Origin: CAYSYY01 sp964576115 [NCBI: uncultured Gemmatimonadota bacterium]
GTDB lineage: Bacteria; Blakebacterota; Blakebacteria; Blakebacterales
NCBI GenBank assembly: GCA_964576115.1
Contig: CAZNUA010000008.1
Location: 1 to 64,000 of the forward strand
Direction of reading: 5' to 3'
Length of the DNA stretch: 64,000 nucleotides
Below are positions 59,544-64,000 of this stretch, one piece after another. How positions within the stretch are numbered: position 1 is the first letter of the stretch; each line of letters begins with the position of its first letter. The notes beneath the pieces were generated by a model. It was given only the letters and a program-made list of their open reading frames with translations. It ran no database searches and had not been told where the DNA came from. Made by a program: the position numbers and the translations under genes.

Positions 59544-61355
59544 TTGAGCACCAGCACCGGAGCCCGCACACCGCACGATATCTACACCGCCCGGGTCGAA
59601 GAGGCCCGGGCCCGGTTGGCGGTCCTCACCCGCCGCTTCGAGCGTCTGGCCAATCTACGCCTGGCCGTGGCCCTCATCGGTCTGGCCCTGGCTGTAACCG
59701 CCCTGACCTCCACAGCCGTTACCGCCGCCTGGCTCTACCTGCCGGCGGCGCTCTTCCTGGGACTGGTCGTCGCCCACGACCGCAGTGACAGGGGCCGTCG
59801 CCGGGCCGCCCTGCAGGTCGATTTTTACGAACGGGGTCTGAGCCGGCTCGAGAACACCTGGCCGGGAGGCGGGATCGACGGCTCCGGATTCCTGACCGAA
59901 GACCATCCCTTTGCGGCCGATCTCGATCTCTTCGGGCCGGCCTCGCTCTTCGAACTGCTCTGCACCGCCCGCACCCGGGCCGGGGAAGAGGCCCTGGCGC
60001 GCTGGTTGCTGACACCCGCCGACGCGGACGAAATCGCCGCCCGTCAGAGAGCGCTGGCCGAACTGGCCCCCGACCTCGACCTGCGCGAAGAACTGGCCCT
60101 GCTCGGCGGCGGAGTGCGCTCCGAGGTCGATCCGACCCGACTCACGGCCTGGGGCGAGGCCCCCCCCGCGGTCGGAGCCCTGGAGACCCTCCTGCTGCGT
60201 ATCGGGGCCTTCATCGGTTCGGCCGGCCTGCTGACCTCGATGGTTTTGTGGGCCATGCGGATCTGGGGCCCCCTGCCCTTCTGGCTCTTCCTGCTGGCCC
60301 TGTGGGGCCTGTTCAGCGTGCGGGGCTACCGCCTGCAACGTTTGATTCAGGCGCTGGAAGAACCGCGGCGCGAACTCAAGGTGCTCGCCCTGGTCCTGCG
60401 GCGTCTCGAAACCCTTCAGGTCACCTCACCCCGCCTGATCGGCCTGCGCGACAGTTTCACCGCCGGCGGTCTGACCGCCAGCCGGGCCATCCGGCGCCTC
60501 GACCGCCTGGTGCAGTGGCTCGATGCGGGCCGCAACCTGATCTTCGCCCCGGTGGCCTGGTTCCTCATGTGGCCCCTGCACTTCGGACTGGCGATCGAAG
60601 CCTGGCGGCTCGAGGCCGGTCCCCGGATCCGGGCGTGGCTGGCGGCGCTGGGCGAGTACGAGGCGCTCTGTTCACTGGCCTCCCACGCCTGGGAGCACCC
60701 CGACGATCCCTGGCCCGAACTCCTCGAATCAGGACCGGTCTACGACGGTGAGGATCTCCGACACCCCCTGCTGCCCGAAGGGGAATGCGTGGCCAACTCG
60801 GTCCGCCTCGACGAGACCACCCGGGCCTGGGTGGTGAGCGGTTCGAACATGAGCGGCAAGAGCACCCTGCTGCGCACGGTGGGTATCAACGCCGTGCTCG
60901 CCTTCGCCGGCGCGCCGGTTCGAGCCCACCGTCTGCACCTGTCGCCGCTGGCGATCGGCGCCACCATCCGTCTCGAAGACTCCCTGCAGGCCGGCCGCTC
61001 CCGCTTCTACGCCGAGATCAGCCGCCTCAAACAGCTCCTCGATCTGGCCCGGGGCGAGCGCCCCCTGCTCTTCCTGCTCGACGAGATCCTGCACGGCACC
61101 AACTCCCACGACCGGGGTATCGGTTCGGCCGCGGTAGTGCGCAGCCTGGTCGGGGCCGGTGCGATCGGGCTGGTGACCACTCACGATCTGGCCTTGACCC
61201 GGGTGGCCGACGAAATGGCCGGCCGGGTGGTGAACATGCATTTCCGGGACGAACTGCGCGGGGGCGAGTTGACCTTCGATTACCGGGTGCGTCCCGGCAT
61301 TCTCGAGCGCGGCAACGCCCTGGAGCTGATGCGTTCGGTGGGGCTGGACGTCTGA
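59544..61355 (+). CDS. Membrane-anchored MutS-family ATPase
   Basis: 603 residues. No ATG or GTG fits, so TTG 59544, with GGAAGGAAG upstream, is the best start. Two hydrophobic segments near residues 36-68 and two more near 210-240 suggest membrane insertion. The C-terminal half is a MutS ATPase: GSNMSGKST (Walker A, 433-441), FLLDEILHGTNS (Asp513-Glu514), VTTHDLALT. The mismatch-recognition domain of MutS is missing. This class of TM-containing MutS-like protein, found in Bacteroidota and others, is of unknown function; a DNA repair role is not demonstrated. Confidence 0.82.
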   Translation: MSTSTGARTPHDIYTARVEEARARLAVLTRRFERLANLRLAVALIGLALAVTALTSTAVTAAWLYLPAALFLGLVVAHDRSDRGRRRAALQVDFYERGLSRLENTWPGGGIDGSGFLTEDHPFAADLDLFGPASLFELLCTARTRAGEEALARWLLTPADADEIAARQRALAELAPDLDLREELALLGGGVRSEVDPTRLTAWGEAPPAVGALETLLLRIGAFIGSAGLLTSMVLWAMRIWGPLPFWLFLLALWGLFSVRGYRLQRLIQALEEPRRELKVLALVLRRLETLQVTSPRLIGLRDSFTAGGLTASRAIRRLDRLVQWLDAGRNLIFAPVAWFLMWPLHFGLAIEAWRLEAGPRIRAWLAALGEYEALCSLASHAWEHPDDPWPELLESGPVYDGEDLRHPLLPEGECVANSVRLDETTRAWVVSGSNMSGKSTLLRTVGINAVLAFAGAPVRAHRLHLSPLAIGATIRLEDSLQAGRSRFYAEISRLKQLLDLARGERPLLFLLDEILHGTNSHDRGIGSAAVVRSLVGAGAIGLVTTHDLALTRVADEMAGRVVNMHFRDELRGGELTFDYRVRPGILERGNALELMRSVGLDV

Positions 61356-61402
61356 GATACCTGGCGGGCTCATCTCACAGGAAAGGAACGGTTGACATCG
61401 CC

Positions 61403-62545
61403 ATGAACAGAATCCTCGTGCTGGGAGCCGGACTCGTCGGCGGACCGATGGCCCGCGACCTGGCCGGTGACGACGCCTTCGATGTCACCGTCGCAGATAT
61501 GCAGGAAAATGCGCTGGCCGGGCTTACGGAAGGACACGCCGGAACGACGCTCGCGACCCGGCAGGTCGATCTCTCCGATCACGACGCCCTGGCTTCGCTG
61601 GTCGGCGATTTCGATCTGGTTCTGAACGCGCTGCCCGGGTTCATGGGCTTCCAGACCCTGCGCACCGTCATCGAAGCCGGCAGAGATGCCGTCGATATCG
61701 CCTTTTATCCCGAGGATCCTTTCGAACTGCACGAGCTGGCGGTCGAACGCAATATCACAGCGATCGTGGACTGCGGGGTCGCGCCCGGCATGAGCAATAT
61801 TCTGGCGGCGCACGCCGTCGACCGGCTCGATGTCGCCGAGACCATACTGATCTATGTCGGGGGCCTGCCCGAGGAACGCCGGGGCCCCTGGGAGTACACA
61901 GCCGTGTTCTCGCCCGCCGACGTGATCGAGGAATACACCCGTCCGGCCCGCTATGTTGAAAACGGCCGGGTTGTGATCCGCCCCGCCCTGAGCGAGCCCG
62001 AACTCCTGGAGTTCCCGGGTGTCGGCACCCTGGAGGCATTCAACAGCGACGGCCTGCGCACCCTGATCACGACCCTTGAGGTACCCAACATGAAGGAGAA
62101 GACCCTGCGCTACCCCGGTCATATCGACAAGGTGGCGGCTCTGCGCGATTCGGGCTTCTTCAGCACCGAACCGGTCCATATCGGCGGGGTAGAGGTCGTT
62201 CCGCTCGATTTCACCTCTCGCCTGCTCTTTCACGAATGGCAGATGAAACCGGGTGAGGGCGACCTGACGATCATGCAGGTGATCGTCGAAGGCCTGCAGG
62301 CTGACAGGCAGACGCGTATCACCTGGGATCTGCTCGATCGTTTCGACCGCACGGCAGGGGTTCATTCCATGGCCCGGACGACCGGGTACACGGCCACCAT
62401 GGCCTGCCGGCTTCTGGCCGCCGGCCTCTACCGCGAGAAGGGCATCTCTCCGCCCGAGTATCTCGGCCGTCGCCCCGATTGTGTGCAATTCATTCTCGGG
62501 GGCCTGCGCGAGCGGGGCGTGAAATACCGGGAGACAGTGGACTGA
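61403..62545 (+). CDS. Saccharopine dehydrogenase-like NAD(P)-binding oxidoreductase
   Basis: 380 residues from ATG 61403. The N-terminal Rossmann motif is LVLGAGLVGGPMARDL; DCGVAPGMSN and TLRYPGHIDKVAALRDSGFF are typical of saccharopine dehydrogenase family proteins (carboxynorspermidine/lysine-ketoglutarate type). The reaction would be NAD(P)-linked oxidation or reduction of an amino acid adduct, but the member is too divergent to assign. A 47-base gap separates it from the MutS-like gene. Confidence 0.85.
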   Translation: MNRILVLGAGLVGGPMARDLAGDDAFDVTVADMQENALAGLTEGHAGTTLATRQVDLSDHDALASLVGDFDLVLNALPGFMGFQTLRTVIEAGRDAVDIAFYPEDPFELHELAVERNITAIVDCGVAPGMSNILAAHAVDRLDVAETILIYVGGLPEERRGPWEYTAVFSPADVIEEYTRPARYVENGRVVIRPALSEPELLEFPGVGTLEAFNSDGLRTLITTLEVPNMKEKTLRYPGHIDKVAALRDSGFFSTEPVHIGGVEVVPLDFTSRLLFHEWQMKPGEGDLTIMQVIVEGLQADRQTRITWDLLDRFDRTAGVHSMARTTGYTATMACRLLAAGLYREKGISPPEYLGRRPDCVQFILGGLRERGVKYRETVD

Positions 62546-62595
62546 GGAACATCAAGACCCCGGAAACGCCCGGAACGATAACCCGATTATTCCCC

Positions 62596-64000
62596 TCACT
62601 CTTCACGGATGATCCGGGCGGGATCCACGGCCGCCGCCCGCAGGGCCGGAGGCAGCAGCGCGACCAGGCTGATGAGAAGATACAGCCCGACCGCTCCCAG
62701 GTACATACCGGGCGCATGCGGTTCGACGCCGCCCAGGAAGACACCGAAGATCGGCGAGACGAGCCAGGCGATGATCAGTCCGGCGACAAGACCCGGTGCG
62801 ATCCAGCGCCAGCCCCGGCTGATGATCTCCCGTACGATCCGGCGCCGACCGGCCCCGACGGCGAGTCGTATCCCCATCTCGCGGGTCCGCTGCCGGACAT
62901 GGAAAGCGAGCGCTCCGTAGATCCCGACCAGGGCGACCACCAGTCCGCCGAGACTGCCCAGCAGAGCCAGCAATCCGGTGGTTTCGAAGAAACGGCCGGC
63001 ATAGGCCAGCATCTCTTCGGCCCCGAACACGGGCGAGTCCAGAAAGGCGGAATACAGAGGCAGCCGGGGATCGGCCTGCCGCAGGGCATCCCGCAGGCGG
63101 GGAGCGAGAGCGGCCGGGGTTTCGTCACTGGCCAGGGCCAGAAAGACCCGGTCGGGATCGGCCTGCTCGATCGGAATGTAGACCAGGTTGAGTCGGGCAT
63201 TTTCGGACAGCCCCTGCACTTCATCGGGCACGATTCCAACGATCCGCATCCACTCACCGGCACCGGCCACACCGGTCACCCGCAGTCGGACCTGCAGGGG
63301 GTCGACTCCGGACAGGTGTCGGGCCCGGAACCCCTCGCTGATGACAACCACCGGATCCGTCAGACCGTCACCGGCGACAAGGGTTCGGCCGGCCTGCGGG
63401 TCGAGCCCGAGGATTGTAAAAGCACCGGGGGAAAGGGCGTTGACCATGACCGCTTCACGCTCGGTTTGCGGTCCGGCCGGACGCCCCTCGATCTCGAACC
63501 GGCCGATCGGCGCCTGGAAACCGGGCAGACCGGTCATCAAGGCGGCCGGCGCGCCCCCGGTACGATCCGAGACGAGCGCCGGCAGCCGGTTGCGCAGTTC
63601 CCGGCGAGCCGCGGCGGTCCGGTAGCGCTCCCCCTCGATCACGATGCCGGCCATGACAATCCGGTCGGGTTCGAACGAAAGGACTGCCTGCCGCCTCAGG
63701 GTCAGCCCGGAGGTCACGAAACCCGAGGTAATCAGGGCGATGACCGAGAAGGTCACCTGCAGGCCGAGAAGCGTGCGTCCGATCCGGTTCCGGCCGCGGC
63801 GACCGCCGCTGACACGGACACCGCTCAGAATCGCGCCCGGATCGGAGCCCGCTGCCTGCCGGGCGGGCAGGGTTCCCGAAACGAGGGCGGTCACGACCAT
63901 CGCCAGAGCCAGGAAGATCACGACCGGGACATCGAGCGAGACCTGCATCCAGTAGAAGCCCCAGTTCGCGGCCAGGGTGCCCTCGACGTACCCGATCGCT
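62596..64000 (-). CDS. MacB/FtsX-type ABC transporter permease (ADOP-like), N-terminus outside window
   Basis: The reverse frame stays open past 63948 to the window edge, so the N-terminus is missing. Near its start is NWGFYWMQVSLDVPVV, a segment seen in Acidobacteriota duplicated orphan permeases, then a large extracytoplasmic MacB-PCD-like domain (residues 60-260 of the visible part) and a final FtsX block with helices (LALLGSLGGLVVALVGIYGAL, LVAGLIIAWLVSPIFGVFL). RQRTREMGIRLAVGA is the conserved coupling motif of FtsX permeases. Its ATPase is not in the window; export substrate unknown. Confidence 0.88.
   Translation of the reverse strand, partial: AIGYVEGTLAANWGFYWMQVSLDVPVVIFLALAMVVTALVSGTLPARQAAGSDPGAILSGVRVSGGRRGRNRIGRTLLGLQVTFSVIALITSGFVTSGLTLRRQAVLSFEPDRIVMAGIVIEGERYRTAAARRELRNRLPALVSDRTGGAPAALMTGLPGFQAPIGRFEIEGRPAGPQTEREAVMVNALSPGAFTILGLDPQAGRTLVAGDGLTDPVVVISEGFRARHLSGVDPLQVRLRVTGVAGAGEWMRIVGIVPDEVQGLSENARLNLVYIPIEQADPDRVFLALASDETPAALAPRLRDALRQADPRLPLYSAFLDSPVFGAEEMLAYAGRFFETTGLLALLGSLGGLVVALVGIYGALAFHVRQRTREMGIRLAVGAGRRRIVREIISRGWRWIAPGLVAGLIIAWLVSPIFGVFLGGVEPHAPGMYLGAVGLYLLISLVALLPPALRAAAVDPARIIREE

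Noticed and set aside
1-64000. CRISPR arrays, tRNA/rRNA genes, insertion sequences, prophage
   Set aside because: No direct-repeat arrays, transposase or integrase reading frames, or tRNA-like cloverleaf sequences seen.

Overview
High-GC bacterial DNA (apart from one AT-rich patch), densely packed, with many GTG starts, 4-nt stop/start overlaps and convergent gene ends only a few bases apart. There are no rRNA, tRNA, CRISPR, phage or insertion-sequence genes and no strong taxonomic marker. Many secreted and lipoprotein peptidases (dipeptidyl peptidase IV, tricorn, M14, M28, C69), a VPS10/BNR beta-propeller and a MacB/FtsX permease of the type common in Acidobacteriota suggest a proteolytic heterotroph of the Acidobacteriota/Gemmatimonadota/FCB kind. 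A glycyl radical enzyme and a reductive-dehalogenase-like Fe-S protein suggest at least facultative anaerobiosis. The phylum is an inference.

Layout. 1-12.8 kb: exported hydrolases (amidohydrolase, sulfatase, M28, C69 dipeptidase, DPP IV, GH20), a cold-shock protein and an aminotransferase. 13.1-25.7 kb: a long plus-strand run with a response regulator fused to a GcvH-like lipoyl domain, a glycyl radical activating enzyme, a glycyl radical enzyme carrying the full set of trans-4-hydroxyproline dehydratase (HypD) active-site residues, Fe-S serine dehydratase, sodium/solute symporter, sugar nucleotidyltransferase, galactokinase-like kinase, NagB/PIG-L fusion and SDR. 25.7-33.3 kb: a minus-strand operon of tricorn protease, M14 peptidase, and two regulators (HEAT repeat, HD-GYP) that share an N-terminal domain. 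33.5-37.4 kb: aldehyde dehydrogenase and a DUF2723 membrane glycosyltransferase.

37.7-40.7 kb is the most unusual locus. A threonine-synthase-like PLP enzyme is followed by a single polypeptide joining an Fe-S APS reductase (CysH) to a D-3-phosphoglycerate dehydrogenase (SerA). One half makes sulfite and the other commits 3-phosphoglycerate to phosphoserine, which are the two substrates of cysteate synthase. I propose a cysteate (sulfonate) biosynthesis module.

40.7-47.5 kb: REC-HATPase regulator, reductive-dehalogenase-like protein, phytoene-desaturase-like oxidoreductase, aminotransferase, GGQ release-factor-like protein, small membrane protein and DUF1847 protein. 47.6-53.2 kb: large exported M14 peptidase and BNR-propeller protein, ended by a strong terminator and a 23% GC patch of about 200 bp. 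53.5-64 kb: AlkD, M28 peptidase, TetR plus MMPL exporter with a palindromic promoter/operator, a membrane-anchored MutS-like ATPase, a saccharopine-dehydrogenase-like protein and the end of a MacB/FtsX permease.
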